DNA of 64,000 nt from Actinacidiphila alni (GTDB lineage: Bacteria > Actinomycetota > Actinomycetes > Streptomycetales > Streptomycetaceae), in NCBI RefSeq assembly GCF_900112845.1, contig NZ_FONG01000007.1:248001-312000 (forward strand), read 5' to 3'. The notes beneath the pieces are model-generated. The model had not been told where the DNA came from. It searched no databases and saw only the letters and a program-made list of their open reading frames with translations. A program made the translations under genes and the position numbers. Below are positions 9,245 through 17,794 of this stretch, piece by piece. Numbering within the stretch: position 1 is the first letter of the stretch; every line of letters begins with the position of its first letter.

Positions 9245-9298
9245 GAAATGTTGCGCACCGGCGTGGAACGTTCTGCGCGTACGCGAAACGTTCTGCGC
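9245..9298. promoter_or_regulatory. Three iterated operator-like repeats, 20-bp period
   Basis: The core AAYGTT occurs at 9247, 9267 and 9287, each followed by TGCGC or GCGC; the last two copies share GAACGTTCTGCGC-like sequence. The exact 20-bp spacing places the copies on the same helix face. They lie 17-70 bp upstream of the XRE start codon, between it and the divergent HATPase gene, so they are good candidates for binding by that regulator. Confidence 0.6.
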
Positions 9299-9474
9299 CG
9301 CAGCGGGAGATTCCACCCGCCGTGGAAAAGCACTGTTCGGGCACGGGAATTCACGCCAAAGCTTGGCCAGCAGAATTCCAACTACCCGGTGCCACCGTAC
9401 CGTTACCGATGCCACGCTTGGAGGAAATTGCTGACGTAAAGCAGCGCATCCGCCTCCGGAGAGTGACCAACGAC

Positions 9475-9912
9475 ATGCTCGACGCACCGCCGCCCGCAGC
9501 GGCCGACGCGGCCGCACCCGTAAAGCTCTGGCCGCCCACCGCGTGGACCGTGCACAGGGCGCGGCACGCCCTCGTCGACGTCCTGGACGAGTGGGAGTTG
9601 GACGAGTTGGGCGACGTCGCCCAACTCGTCCTGTCGGAGCTGCTGACGAATGCCGTACGGCACGGCCGCGTGCCCGGGCGGGACATCGGGACGCGGTTCC
9701 TGCGGCTGGCCGAGGGCGGTCTGCGGATCGAGGTGCACGATCCGCGCGAGGCGGGGCCGGCGCCGCGGACGGCGGGGGCGTGGGACGAGGACGGGCGCGG
9801 CCTCGCGCTGGTGGAGGCGCTGACGGCGGGCCGTTGGGGGACGGCGACGCGGGAGGGCCCGGGCAAGCTCGTATGGGCCGACCTTCTCCCGGAGGGAGCT
9901 CGGCTGCCGTGA
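9475..9912 (+). CDS. HATPase_c anti-sigma-like ATP-binding protein of the AbaA/WhiJ triad
   Basis: A 145-residue RsbW/SpoIIAB-like GHKL ATPase. The N box is visible (LVLSELLTNAVRHG), as are the G1-like DPRE motif and G2 (DEDGRGLALVEALTAG). Such proteins in Streptomyces are small kinases or anti-sigma-like switch proteins. It is divergent from the XRE/DUF397 pair, completing the usual trio. I chose ATG 9475 because GGAGAG lies about 10 nt upstream; GTG 9463 and ATG 9409 are in-frame alternatives without a better ribosome site. No cognate sigma factor or antagonist gene is next to it. Confidence 0.85.
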   Translation: MLDAPPPAAADAAAPVKLWPPTAWTVHRARHALVDVLDEWELDELGDVAQLVLSELLTNAVRHGRVPGRDIGTRFLRLAEGGLRIEVHDPREAGPAPRTAGAWDEDGRGLALVEALTAGRWGTATREGPGKLVWADLLPEGARLP

Positions 9913-9949
9913 CGGCCGCCTTGTCGGTGGCGGCTGGCACCATGCGGGG

Positions 9950-10438
9950 ATGGACACGGACAGCCAGGAGAAGAAGGCCCTCTCGGCGTTTCTCGCGGCG
10001 CAGCGAGCCAGCGTGCTGGCCATTGTCGACGGGCTCGACGCGCGGGCGCTGACCACGCCGGTCGTGCCTTCCGGCTGGACACCCCTCGGGCTCATCGAGC
10101 ATTTGGGGCACGCGGAGAGGCACTGGTTCCAGGAGGTCGTCACCGGAGCGGCCGAGCCGTTGCCGTGGCCCGACGACCAGGCGCCGCTGACGACACCGCG
10201 GGCGCCGGAGGCGGTCTTCGCCTTCTACGAGGAGCAGTGCCGGCGTTCCGACGCCGTGATCGCGCGCACCCCGTTGGCGGCGCTTCCGCGGGGCCGTCAC
10301 CACGAACCTCTGGGGGACGAACTCGCCGATCTGCGCGGGATCGTCCTGCATCTGATCGAGGAGACCGCGCGGCACGCCGGCCACTTGGACATCGTCCGCG
10401 AGCTCCTCGACGGGCGAACGGGGCTCGGGCCCCGTTGA
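9950..10438 (+). CDS. DinB/DUF664 family protein
   Basis: A 162-residue four-helix protein of the DinB superfamily. Metal-ligand histidines appear in the expected places (GLIEHLGHAERHWF, LIEETARHAGHLDIVREL). DinB-fold proteins in actinobacteria often act as thiol-(mycothiol-)dependent transferases or hydrolases. The specific substrate is unknown. It starts 37 nt after the ATPase gene and may be cotranscribed with it. The length is normal for the family. Confidence 0.88.
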   Translation: MDTDSQEKKALSAFLAAQRASVLAIVDGLDARALTTPVVPSGWTPLGLIEHLGHAERHWFQEVVTGAAEPLPWPDDQAPLTTPRAPEAVFAFYEEQCRRSDAVIARTPLAALPRGRHHEPLGDELADLRGIVLHLIEETARHAGHLDIVRELLDGRTGLGPR

Positions 10439-10506
10439 GCGCCTGCCCGCGGCAGCCGGGACCGGTGCCCGGGCTCCGTCTCCGGCGCACGCCCTAGGCT
10501 GGGGGG

Positions 10507-11145
10507 ATGACTGAGCCCAGTGGCGAGCGTGCCGTGCCGCCGACGCGTGTGCTGCTTGCCGAGGATCAGGGGATGATGCGGGGGGCGCTGGCGCTGCTGC
10601 TGAATCTGGAGGACGACATGGAGGTCGTCGCCCAGGTGGCGGCGGGTGACCGGATCGTGGCGGAGGCGCTGGAGGCGCGGCCGGACGTGGCGTTGCTGGA
10701 CATCGAACTGCCCGGACGCAGCGGTCTTGACGCGGCGGCGGAGCTGCGCAAAGTGCTGCCGGAGTGCCAGGTGCTGATTCTGACGACGTTCGGGCGGCCG
10801 GGGTACCTGCGGCGGGCGATGGAGGCGGGCGCGGCCGGGTTTCTGGTCAAGGACGGGCCGGTGGAGGAGTTGGCGGACGCGGTGCGGCGAGTGCTGCGCG
10901 GCGAGCGGGTGATCGACCCGGCGCTGGCCGCCGCCGCGCTGAGCGCGGGTCCGAGCCCGTTGACGCCGCGCGAGCAGGACGTGCTCAATGCCGCCGCCGA
11001 CGGCGCGACCGTCGCGGACATCGCCGCCCGCGTCTTCCTTTCGGAGTCGACCGTACGGAATTACCTGTCGGCGGCGATCGGCAAGACCGGCACCCGCAAC
11101 CGTATGGAGGCCGTGCGGCACGCCCGGCAGAACGGCTGGCTGTAA
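10507..11145 (+). CDS. NarL/LuxR response regulator, DesR-like, no kinase adjacent
   Basis: A 212-residue response regulator. The receiver domain has the acidic pair E19/D20, phospho-acceptor D65 (VALLDIELPG) and the lysine in FLVKDG. The C-terminal LuxR helix-turn-helix is intact (LTPREQDVLNAAADG, VADIAARVFLSESTVRNYL). The sequence is closest to the DesR group, whose genes usually follow a DesK-type histidine kinase and govern membrane-lipid responses. No kinase gene lies beside it, so it is an orphan here and its signal is unknown. Confidence 0.92.
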   Translation: MTEPSGERAVPPTRVLLAEDQGMMRGALALLLNLEDDMEVVAQVAAGDRIVAEALEARPDVALLDIELPGRSGLDAAAELRKVLPECQVLILTTFGRPGYLRRAMEAGAAGFLVKDGPVEELADAVRRVLRGERVIDPALAAAALSAGPSPLTPREQDVLNAAADGATVADIAARVFLSESTVRNYLSAAIGKTGTRNRMEAVRHARQNGWL

Positions 11146-11224
11146 ATCCGTTCGCACCCCCGCAGCGGGAGGCGTTAGCTTCCGGCGAAAGGCTCGAAGA
11201 GCCTGACCACGAGGGGAATCCGCG

Positions 11225-11935
11225 ATGGCGACCGACGACGTACGCACCGACCGGCTCAGCGTGCTGCTCGACCAGTTCGACAAGGCGCGGGAACAGGCCC
11301 AGGTGCGGCTGACGGGGCTCACCGACGAGGAGTACCTGTGGGAGCCGGTCGCGGGGTGCTGGTCGGTCCGGCGCCGGGGCGAGGCGACGACGCCCCGGGC
11401 GTACGGGCCCGGGGAGTGGGTGCTCGACCTGGGGGCGGCGGACATCCCGGGCGGCGAGTACGCGGAGGTCGCGCGGCAGGCGGCGAGCGGGATGAGCGTC
11501 GCGCAGATCGCCGAGGACTGGAATGTGAGCGAGGCCCGGGTCGAGGAGGTGCTCGCGCACGAGGGCGAGCCGGAGCCGGACCGTACGGCGGTCACGACCA
11601 TCGCGTGGCGGCTCTGCCATCTGCACACCGGCTTCGCGGGCGGCTGGGAGTGGGCGTTCGGCGGGAAGAAGCAGGACCCCAAGCTGATGGTGGACTTCAC
11701 GCCGGACGCCGCGCTCGCGCTCGACCGTTTCTGGGCGGCGATCGACCAGTGGCGCGACAGCATCGGCACCCTCACCGAGGAACAGCTCGACACGGTCGGC
11801 TTCTCGACGTATCCGTACGGCTCCGACGCCTACGACCCCTTCGTGAGCGTCGTGGCGGGCGGCAATCTGGAGTTCATCCACCACATGGCGGAGATCGCCG
11901 TCCTCCGTGACCTGTGGCGCGCCGGCCGTCAGTGA
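11225..11935 (+). CDS. DinB superfamily protein with an HTH-like insertion
   Basis: A 236-residue DinB-fold protein. The start (DQFDKAREQAQVRL, LTDEEYLWEPVAGCWSVR) and the His-containing helices (TTIAWRLCHLHTGF, EFIHHMAEIAVLRDLW) match mycothiol-dependent DinB proteins. Between the first two helices is an insertion of about 40 residues (GMSVAQIAEDWNVSEARVEEVL) that reads like a helix-turn-helix, with an alanine/isoleucine pattern typical of a sigma-4 or MerR recognition motif. That insertion is unusual; whether it binds DNA is unknown. Its 3' end overlaps the convergent DUF4240 gene by 7 bp. Confidence 0.85.
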   Translation: MATDDVRTDRLSVLLDQFDKAREQAQVRLTGLTDEEYLWEPVAGCWSVRRRGEATTPRAYGPGEWVLDLGAADIPGGEYAEVARQAASGMSVAQIAEDWNVSEARVEEVLAHEGEPEPDRTAVTTIAWRLCHLHTGFAGGWEWAFGGKKQDPKLMVDFTPDAALALDRFWAAIDQWRDSIGTLTEEQLDTVGFSTYPYGSDAYDPFVSVVAGGNLEFIHHMAEIAVLRDLWRAGRQ

Positions 11936-12507
11936 TCCGCGTAGTGGTGGGCGTAGAGCGCGGTGAGCCGGGGCAGCCGCCGCGCCATTTCGGCCCGGTC
12001 GTCGAAGTCGAAGCCCCAGTCCGGGTCGAGCACCGGGTAGCGGATCGTGAACGACTTCGCGGGCAACTGCTCGCCGGTCGCCCGCAGATGGGCGTTCCAG
12101 ACGATGCCGAGCACCGCTTCGCAGTCCAGCTCCTCCCACTCGGCCGCGGCGGCCCGTACGGCCGGGAGGTCGGCGAGCGTGTCCGGGTCGGCGGTGACGC
12201 GCTCGAAGACGTCGCGGCCCTGGGCTATCAGCCAGCCGCGGAAGTAGTCGAACCCGTCGTCGGAACAGCCGCCGTTGATCGTGTACGCCGCCGCCCACAG
12301 GGGGTTGGTGTACGACGCGGCCATCGCGTCCCACAGCGCCTGCTGCGCCGCGACGATCTCCGCGGGCGGGCGCGCGGCGAGCAGCGCCACAGCCGCCTCG
12401 GCGACGGCCTCGCCGTCGACACAAGTGCTTGCTGAACCGTCCGCCGGGCCCGCGGCCGCCCGCTCCCGCGCCGCGCCGATCAACTGCCAGAAGTCTTCGC
12501 TGTCCAT
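11929..12507 (-). CDS. DUF4240 protein
   Basis: A 192-residue soluble protein. It begins MDSEDFWQLIGAARERA and contains LWDAMAASYTNPLWAAAYTI and DDGFDYFRGWLIAQGRDVF, the conserved DUF4240 core. No catalytic motif is evident and the family function is unknown. ATG 12507 was chosen because the frame above it (MACCGA) lacks a ribosome site. It is convergent with the DinB gene. Confidence 0.85.
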   Translation of the reverse strand: MDSEDFWQLIGAARERAAAGPADGSASTCVDGEAVAEAAVALLAARPPAEIVAAQQALWDAMAASYTNPLWAAAYTINGGCSDDGFDYFRGWLIAQGRDVFERVTADPDTLADLPAVRAAAAEWEELDCEAVLGIVWNAHLRATGEQLPAKSFTIRYPVLDPDWGFDFDDRAEMARRLPRLTALYAHHYADH

Positions 12508-12600
12508 GGCTCCGCAGCATGCCACCCGGCACTGACAACGCCCGCCGGGCGGCGCCGTATCCGCGCTCGGGCCCGTATCCGCCCCCCCTGGGCCACCGCC

Positions 12601-13272
12601 TCAGCCGAAGAGCGGGAACCGCCCCGCGTCCTCCCCCAGCGCCGCCCGCTCGGCGGCCGTCAGCGCCGCCCGCCCGGTCGCGGCCCGCGCGTACCGCTCG
12701 TCGCTCCACGCCACCGGTACGGGCCGCCCGAGCAGTCCGTCGAGCGTGGCCCGTACGGCGGCCAGGCCGGCGGCCGACGGGGGCGGCGCGTCCGGGAGCG
12801 CGACGGTGAGGTCCAGGTGGTGGACGGTCGCCTCGACGGCGAGCGTGGTCACCAGATCGGCGGCGGTCAGGACGTGGCCCTGCGTACGGACGAGAGAAGC
12901 CTCGTCGGCCGCCTCCGCGGCAGTCGCCGCGGCCGCGGCCGTCTCCGCGTACAGCTCCCGCAGCTGGTCGAAGACCAGGAACATGCTGGCGCTCACCCGT
13001 ACCCAGCGCCGCCCGTTGGCCGCGCCCGCGGTGCCCGGCTCCCAGTCCTGCCAGTACGTGACCGCGTCGCGGTCGGCGAGGCCCGACGCCGGGGTGTGCA
13101 GGGCGACGAGCCCCCGCTGGGCGTCGGCCAGGCAGTGGAAGACCAGATCCCTGACCGCCCAGCCGGTGCACCCGGTGGGCAGCCAGGACCCGTCCTCGTC
13201 AAGGCCGTTGACGACGGCGGTGAAGGCGCCGTACGCGTCCCGCAACGCCGTCGCGGGACGATCGAGGATCAC
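12601..13272 (-). CDS. Mycothiol-dependent maleylpyruvate isomerase-type protein
   Basis: A 223-residue protein of the maleylpyruvate isomerase N-terminal/DinB-like fold (WLPTGCTGWAVRDLVFHCLADAQR, VEATVHHLDLTVAL), with the histidines that bind metal in mycothiol-dependent enzymes. The C-terminal part (DERYARAATGRAALTAAERAALG) is the small MDMPI domain. The GTG at 13272 overlaps the stop of the upstream MFS gene by four bases (GTGA), so the pair is translationally coupled, pointing to a joint detoxification or export role. The actual substrate cannot be told. Confidence 0.87.
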   Translation of the reverse strand: MILDRPATALRDAYGAFTAVVNGLDEDGSWLPTGCTGWAVRDLVFHCLADAQRGLVALHTPASGLADRDAVTYWQDWEPGTAGAANGRRWVRVSASMFLVFDQLRELYAETAAAAATAAEAADEASLVRTQGHVLTAADLVTTLAVEATVHHLDLTVALPDAPPPSAAGLAAVRATLDGLLGRPVPVAWSDERYARAATGRAALTAAERAALGEDAGRFPLFG

Positions 13273-14717
13273 GACACCGCCTTCGGCGTCGGCTTCGGCA
13301 GCAGCGTCGTCAGCGCGGTGCCGGCCACCAGGAAGGCGGCGCCGAGCAGGAAGGCCAGGGAGTAGCCGGAGGTCGCCGCGTGGGTGGCGGTGGCACCCGC
13401 CTCCGTGCGGGAGGTGATGCGGTCGGCCGCGGCCGTCGCGAGGATCGTGAGGCCGAGGGCGCCGCCGAGCTGGCGGGAGGTGTTGAGCAGGCCGGAGACC
13501 AGGCCCTGTTCGCCCATGCCGACGCCCGAGGTGGCGGCCGCCGCGATCGGGGTCATCATCAGGCCGGCGCCGAACATGGTGAGGACGCCGGGGCCGAGGA
13601 TCGAGGTGAGGAAGGCGCCGTCCACGGTGAGGCGGCTCTGCCAGGCCAGGCCCGCCGCCGAGATGATGCCGCCGGTCGCGCCGATGATCCGGGCGTCCAC
13701 GTAACTCATCAGCCGGGGCGCCAGTTTGGAGCCGACGATGATGCTGACGGTGTGCGGCAGAAAGGACAGGCCGGCCTTGACCGGGCTGTAGTGCAGCACA
13801 TTCTGCATGTAGAGCGACAGGAAGTACCAGGTCGCGAAGGTCGCGGCGCCGACGGCGAGCAGTACGGTGTTGGCCGCGGACACCGAGCGGATGCGGAACA
13901 GCCGCAGCGGCATGAGGGGTTGGGCGGTGCGCGCCTCGACGGCGACGAAGCCCGCCAGCAGCACCAGGCCCGCGATCAGCGGCAGCAGGGACGTCGCCGA
14001 CGTCCAGCCGTGCGACTCGCTCTCGGCGATGCCGTACGCGAGGGCGGCGACGCCGCCGGTGACGAGGACGGCGCCCGGTATGTCGAGCTTGCGGCCCGCG
14101 CCGCCGCGGCTCTCGGTGAGCCACAGGGCGGCGCCGACGATGACGAGCGCGCCGATCGGCACATTGACCAGCAGCACCCAGCGCCACGACAGGTAGTCGG
14201 TCAGCAGACCGCCGACCAGGCCGCCCGCCGCGCCGCCGCCGGCGCCGACGGCCGTCCAGGTGCCGATCGCCCGGGTCCGCTCGGGGCCCTCCGGGAAGGA
14301 CGTGGTGAGGATCGCCAGGGTGGTCGGGGCGAGCACGGCGGCGCCGATGCCCTGGAGGGTGCGGGCGCCGATCAGCATCGCCGACGACTGGGCGAGGCCG
14401 CCCGCCAGGCTCGCCGCGGTGAACAGGCCGAGGCCGGTCAGGAAGGTCCGCTTGCGCCCGAAGAGGTCGGCGGCCCGCCCACCGAGCAGCAGCAGCCCCG
14501 CGAAGGTGATCGCGTACGCGTTGACCACCCACTGCTGCCCGGTCTGGCTCAGCGACAGCGCCGTCCGCATCGACGGCAGCGCCACATTCACCACGGACAC
14601 GTCAAGCACCACCAGGAACTGCCCCGCGCACACCGCGAGCAGCACCGCCCACGCCGGCGGCGCGGCCCGCCCCGTACGCCGTACCGTGTCCTCGCGCTGC
14701 CCCAGGAGTTCGCTCAT
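13269..14717 (-). CDS. DHA2-type MFS drug efflux transporter
   Basis: A 482-residue membrane protein with about 14 predicted membrane segments. It has the DHA2 signatures (LDVSVVNVALPSMRTALSLS, GGRAADLFGRKRTF, GARTLQGIGAAVLAPTTLAI, LSWRWVLLVNVPIGALV). It should export hydrophobic compounds using the proton gradient. It is the first gene of a pair with the mycothiol-dependent isomerase, which begins inside its stop codon. The start at 14717 follows AGCATGGACGT-type sequence without a strong ribosome site. No adjacent TetR regulator is present, unlike many such pumps. Confidence 0.92.
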   Translation of the reverse strand: MSELLGQREDTVRRTGRAAPPAWAVLLAVCAGQFLVVLDVSVVNVALPSMRTALSLSQTGQQWVVNAYAITFAGLLLLGGRAADLFGRKRTFLTGLGLFTAASLAGGLAQSSAMLIGARTLQGIGAAVLAPTTLAILTTSFPEGPERTRAIGTWTAVGAGGGAAGGLVGGLLTDYLSWRWVLLVNVPIGALVIVGAALWLTESRGGAGRKLDIPGAVLVTGGVAALAYGIAESESHGWTSATSLLPLIAGLVLLAGFVAVEARTAQPLMPLRLFRIRSVSAANTVLLAVGAATFATWYFLSLYMQNVLHYSPVKAGLSFLPHTVSIIVGSKLAPRLMSYVDARIIGATGGIISAAGLAWQSRLTVDGAFLTSILGPGVLTMFGAGLMMTPIAAAATSGVGMGEQGLVSGLLNTSRQLGGALGLTILATAAADRITSRTEAGATATHAATSGYSLAFLLGAAFLVAGTALTTLLPKPTPKAVS

Positions 14718-14857
14718 ACGTCCATGCTGCCGTCTCCCCCGTCACGCAAGCATCGTCATTTCGACCTACACCCCTCCCCTGCGCCGGCCCTAGGCCGACG
14801 GCCCCGGGCGCCCCGGGCGATGTCCGACCCCCGCCGTAAGGTCCATAAGGTGAGGTC

Positions 14858-15508
14858 ATGACGGATGTGGTCGCGGCGTTCGAGGCCGCCAAGGGGTTTA
14901 TGCCGCGGGACGAGGGGATGGCGCTGTACGGGGCGGCGCGGGAGGTGGCGGGGCGGTTGGGGCTGCCGTTGCTGGAGGTGGGGACGTATTGCGGGCGGTC
15001 CACGATTCTGCTGGCGGACGCGGCGCGGGAGGCCGGGACGGTGGCGGTGACCGTGGACCACCATCGCGGCAGCGAGGAGCAGCAGCGGGACTGGGGCGGG
15101 GGGATCTATCACGACCCGGAGCTGGTGGTGGACGGGGCGAGCGGGCTGATGGACACGCTGCCGACGTTCCGCAGGACGCTGCACGAGGCGGGCCTGGAGG
15201 AGCACGTGATCGCGGTGGTGGGCCGGTCGCCGCAGGTGGCGAAGGTGTGGCGGCAGCCGCTCGGCCTGGTCTTCGTGGACGGCGGGCACACCGACGAGCA
15301 CGCGGGCGGCGACTACGAGGGGTGGGCGCCGCTGCTGGCGGTGGGCGGGCTGCTGGTGATCCACGACGTGTTCGCCGACCCGGCCGAGGGCGGGCAGGCG
15401 CCGTACCGCATCTACCGGCGCGCGCTGGCCTCCGGCGTCTTCACGCAGGTGTCGGCGACCGGCTCGCTGCACGTGCTGCGCAGGACGCCCGGCGACTTCG
15501 TTCCGTAA
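14858..15508 (+). CDS. Class I SAM-dependent methyltransferase
   Basis: A 216-residue methyltransferase of the Methyltransf_24 type. Motif I is LLEVGTYCGRST and the acidic post-motif regions are VTVDHHRG and LVFVDGGHTDEHAGGDY, followed by LLVIHDVF. It resembles the O-methyltransferase-like proteins that sit near the amidase gene in other streptomycetes. It is monocistronic or co-transcribed with the amidase gene 64 bp downstream. The substrate is unknown. Confidence 0.87.
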   Translation: MTDVVAAFEAAKGFMPRDEGMALYGAAREVAGRLGLPLLEVGTYCGRSTILLADAAREAGTVAVTVDHHRGSEEQQRDWGGGIYHDPELVVDGASGLMDTLPTFRRTLHEAGLEEHVIAVVGRSPQVAKVWRQPLGLVFVDGGHTDEHAGGDYEGWAPLLAVGGLLVIHDVFADPAEGGQAPYRIYRRALASGVFTQVSATGSLHVLRRTPGDFVP

Positions 15509-15572
15509 CGGCCCGGTAGCGGCTGCGTAGCACCGCTTCGGGGATCTGTGCGGTGCCGATAGAGTCGCGGGC

Positions 15573-16529
15573 GTGTCCAGGAACGAGTCGTACGGGGGCG
15601 GCAGGGGCCGCACCGTGATCATCGCCGTCGCCGTCGTGGTGCCGGCGTGCCTCGCGGGCGCTCTGGTCTACCACGAAGTCGGCGGCTCCGACCCGGACAG
15701 CGCGGTGCAGGCGGCGTCCGCGACGACGGACGGCACGCCGGCCGCGGCCCCGCGGATGGACCCGACGAGCACCGCGACCACCCGCAGGCCGCCGCCCTCG
15801 ACGACGCCGAAGCCGCCGACCATCAAAGCGCCCGGTTCGCTGGGCCTGAAGCCGCTGGCGGGAAAGACCGTCGTCCTCGACCCCGGGCACAATCTCAACA
15901 ACGCCAAGCACACGGCGGAGATCAACAAACTGGTGGACATCGGCACGGCGCACAAGGAGTGCGACACCACGGGGACGGAGACCAACGCCGGTTACCCGGA
16001 AGCGTCGTACACCCTGGACGTCTCGCACCGGGTGCGGGCGATCCTCCAGGCGCGCGGCGCGAAGGTGAAGCTGACCTACGACGGGGACCGGTCGTACGGC
16101 CCGTGCGTGGACGAGCGGGCCCGGATCGGGAACCAGGCGCACGCGGACGCGGCGCTGTCGATCCACGCGGACGGCGCGCCCGCGTCGGCGTCGGGTTTCC
16201 ATGTGATCGCGCCGAAGTCGGTGCACGCGGGAATTGCCGACACCCGGAAGATCGCGGCGCCTTCGCTGGTGCTGGCCACGACGCTGCGGTCGCATTTCGC
16301 CTCGGCGACGGGTGAGCATTTCGCGGATTACCTCGGCGGCGGCAAGGGGTTGACGGTCCGCGACGACCTCGGCGGGCTCAATCTGTCCACCGTGCCGAAG
16401 GTGTTCATCGAATGCGGGAACATGCGCAATGCGCATGACGCCAAGTCGTTGACGGACCCGGTGTGGCGGCAGCACGCTGCCCAGGGGATCGCCGACGGCC
16501 TCACCGCCTTCCTCGAAGGGAAGAGGTGA
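15573..16529 (+). CDS. N-acetylmuramoyl-L-alanine amidase (Amidase_3)
   Basis: A 318-residue peptidoglycan hydrolase that cuts the bond between muramic acid and the stem peptide. Residues about 14-33 are a membrane anchor or uncleaved signal, followed by a Thr/Pro-rich linker (to about 95). The zinc site is complete: H106 (VLDPGHN), E143 (YPEASY) and H198 (LSIHADG), with catalytic E280 (FIECGNMRN). GTG 15573 is the start. It probably acts outside the membrane during septation or growth. The linker length is normal for an anchored family member. Confidence 0.93.
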   Translation: MSRNESYGGGRGRTVIIAVAVVVPACLAGALVYHEVGGSDPDSAVQAASATTDGTPAAAPRMDPTSTATTRRPPPSTTPKPPTIKAPGSLGLKPLAGKTVVLDPGHNLNNAKHTAEINKLVDIGTAHKECDTTGTETNAGYPEASYTLDVSHRVRAILQARGAKVKLTYDGDRSYGPCVDERARIGNQAHADAALSIHADGAPASASGFHVIAPKSVHAGIADTRKIAAPSLVLATTLRSHFASATGEHFADYLGGGKGLTVRDDLGGLNLSTVPKVFIECGNMRNAHDAKSLTDPVWRQHAAQGIADGLTAFLEGKR

Positions 16530-16706
16530 CAGGGCTGTAGCAGTCCGGTATGGATCGTGCAGCAATGGTCATACCCGGCTGTCTGGTCATGATCACACCC
16601 GTACGATGGGGCACCGCCCGAATGAGTACCACAGCAGCACAACACCCAGCACAACATCACAACGGCACGACCGAACGAACCGAACTGACAAAGGACAGGA
16701 CCTGAC

Positions 16707-17543
16707 GTGAACATCCGCTCCCTGACCCGAGGAGACGGCGCGGTGATCGGAGCAGCGGTGCTGCTGCTGATCGCCTCGTTCCTGCCGTTCTTCAGCTTCA
16801 AGTCCGCGTTCAACGGCGCGTCGAGTTCACGGAACCTGTGGCACTCGGACATGTTCCCGACCCTGCCCTCGGTGACGCTGGCCGCGCTCGTGGCCGCCGC
16901 GGCGGTGCTGCTGTCCCGGACGGGTCCGCTCGTCGGGCGGCAGATCCTCGGCCTGACCCTGGAGCAGTGGGGCATCGCGCTCTCGCTGTTCGTGGGCTGG
17001 ACCGCGGTGTGGGCGACGCTCTTCGACAACCCGGACGGTGTCGACAAGGGCGCCGGCAACTGGCTGACGCTGCTGTTCGGCATCGCCATCGCCGTGGTGG
17101 CGCCGCTGTCCAACAAGCTGCCCGCGCTCAAGGCGCCGCTGCTCGGCGCGCCGAAGCCGGCCCAGCAGCCGTACGGTGTCGGCCCCGGCGGCCAGCAGCC
17201 GTACGCGGCGGGCCCGCCGCAGGCCGGTTACGGCTACCCGGGCGGCGCGCAGTCGGTCGACCCGTCCTACGGCCAGCAGGCCCAGCAGCCGTACGGTGCG
17301 CAGCAGGCCGCGCCGCAGCCGGTCGCCGCGCAGGCCCCGTCCTCGGACTTCACCGCCTTCTGGTTCGCCGTTCCGGTGCCGCGCCCGTTGTACGCGGAGG
17401 ACAACTCGGGCACGCAGATCGCCGAACTGACCCCGGGCACCTGGTACCTGGCCGTCGACCAGCGCGGCCCCGCGCTGATCGCGCAGACGCAGGACGGCCG
17501 GCGCGGCGTCCTTCAGGACAGCAGCGGCATCCAGCGCGGCTGA
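16707..17543 (+). CDS. DUF5336-like four-helix membrane protein with QQPYG-rich linker
   Basis: A 278-residue protein. Four hydrophobic segments lie at about residues 13-28, 55-71, 88-106 and 120-138. They are followed by a cytoplasmic-type linker with repeated QQPYG / YGYPGG motifs and a conserved C-terminal domain (FTAFWFAVPVPRPLY, GTWYLAVDQRGPALIAQ). This layout is seen in streptomycete proteins annotated as DUF5336; function is unknown. GTG 16707 has AAGGACAGGA upstream. A hairpin terminator at 17600 ends the transcript. The 177-bp leader contains two copies of TGGTCAT but no convincing promoter boxes. Confidence 0.8.
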   Translation: MNIRSLTRGDGAVIGAAVLLLIASFLPFFSFKSAFNGASSSRNLWHSDMFPTLPSVTLAALVAAAAVLLSRTGPLVGRQILGLTLEQWGIALSLFVGWTAVWATLFDNPDGVDKGAGNWLTLLFGIAIAVVAPLSNKLPALKAPLLGAPKPAQQPYGVGPGGQQPYAAGPPQAGYGYPGGAQSVDPSYGQQAQQPYGAQQAAPQPVAAQAPSSDFTAFWFAVPVPRPLYAEDNSGTQIAELTPGTWYLAVDQRGPALIAQTQDGRRGVLQDSSGIQRG

Positions 17544-17599
17544 CCTGACCAGCCGGCCGCCTGGCCGGCTGACCGATCGGGCGAGCCGCAGCGACACAG

Positions 17600-17645
17600 C
17601 GGCCGGTCCCGGCCCCGGATTCCCTCCGGGCGCCGGGACCGGCCG
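17600..17645 (+). terminator. Rho-independent terminator
   Basis: CGGCCGGTCCCGGC (17600-17613) pairs with GCCGGGACCGGCCG (17632-17645) and is followed by TTTCGTTG. It lies 57 nt after the stop of the DUF5336-like gene. Confidence 0.85.
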
Positions 17646-17794
17646 TTTCGTTGTCCTCGTCCGTACGGGGACGGCGGCTTTTGCGTGCCGCTTTACATGG
17701 AGCTTTACGTGCCGCGCCGCGGTCGTGATGTCCGTGCCGGGCCGATGGGCCGTACGGGGTACGCGCGGGGTACGTGCGGGGTCGCCGGAAGCGG

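Noticed and set aside
9409..9474. Longer start of the HATPase gene at ATG 9409
   Set aside because: In frame but without a ribosome site, while GGAGAG precedes ATG 9475 at a usable distance.
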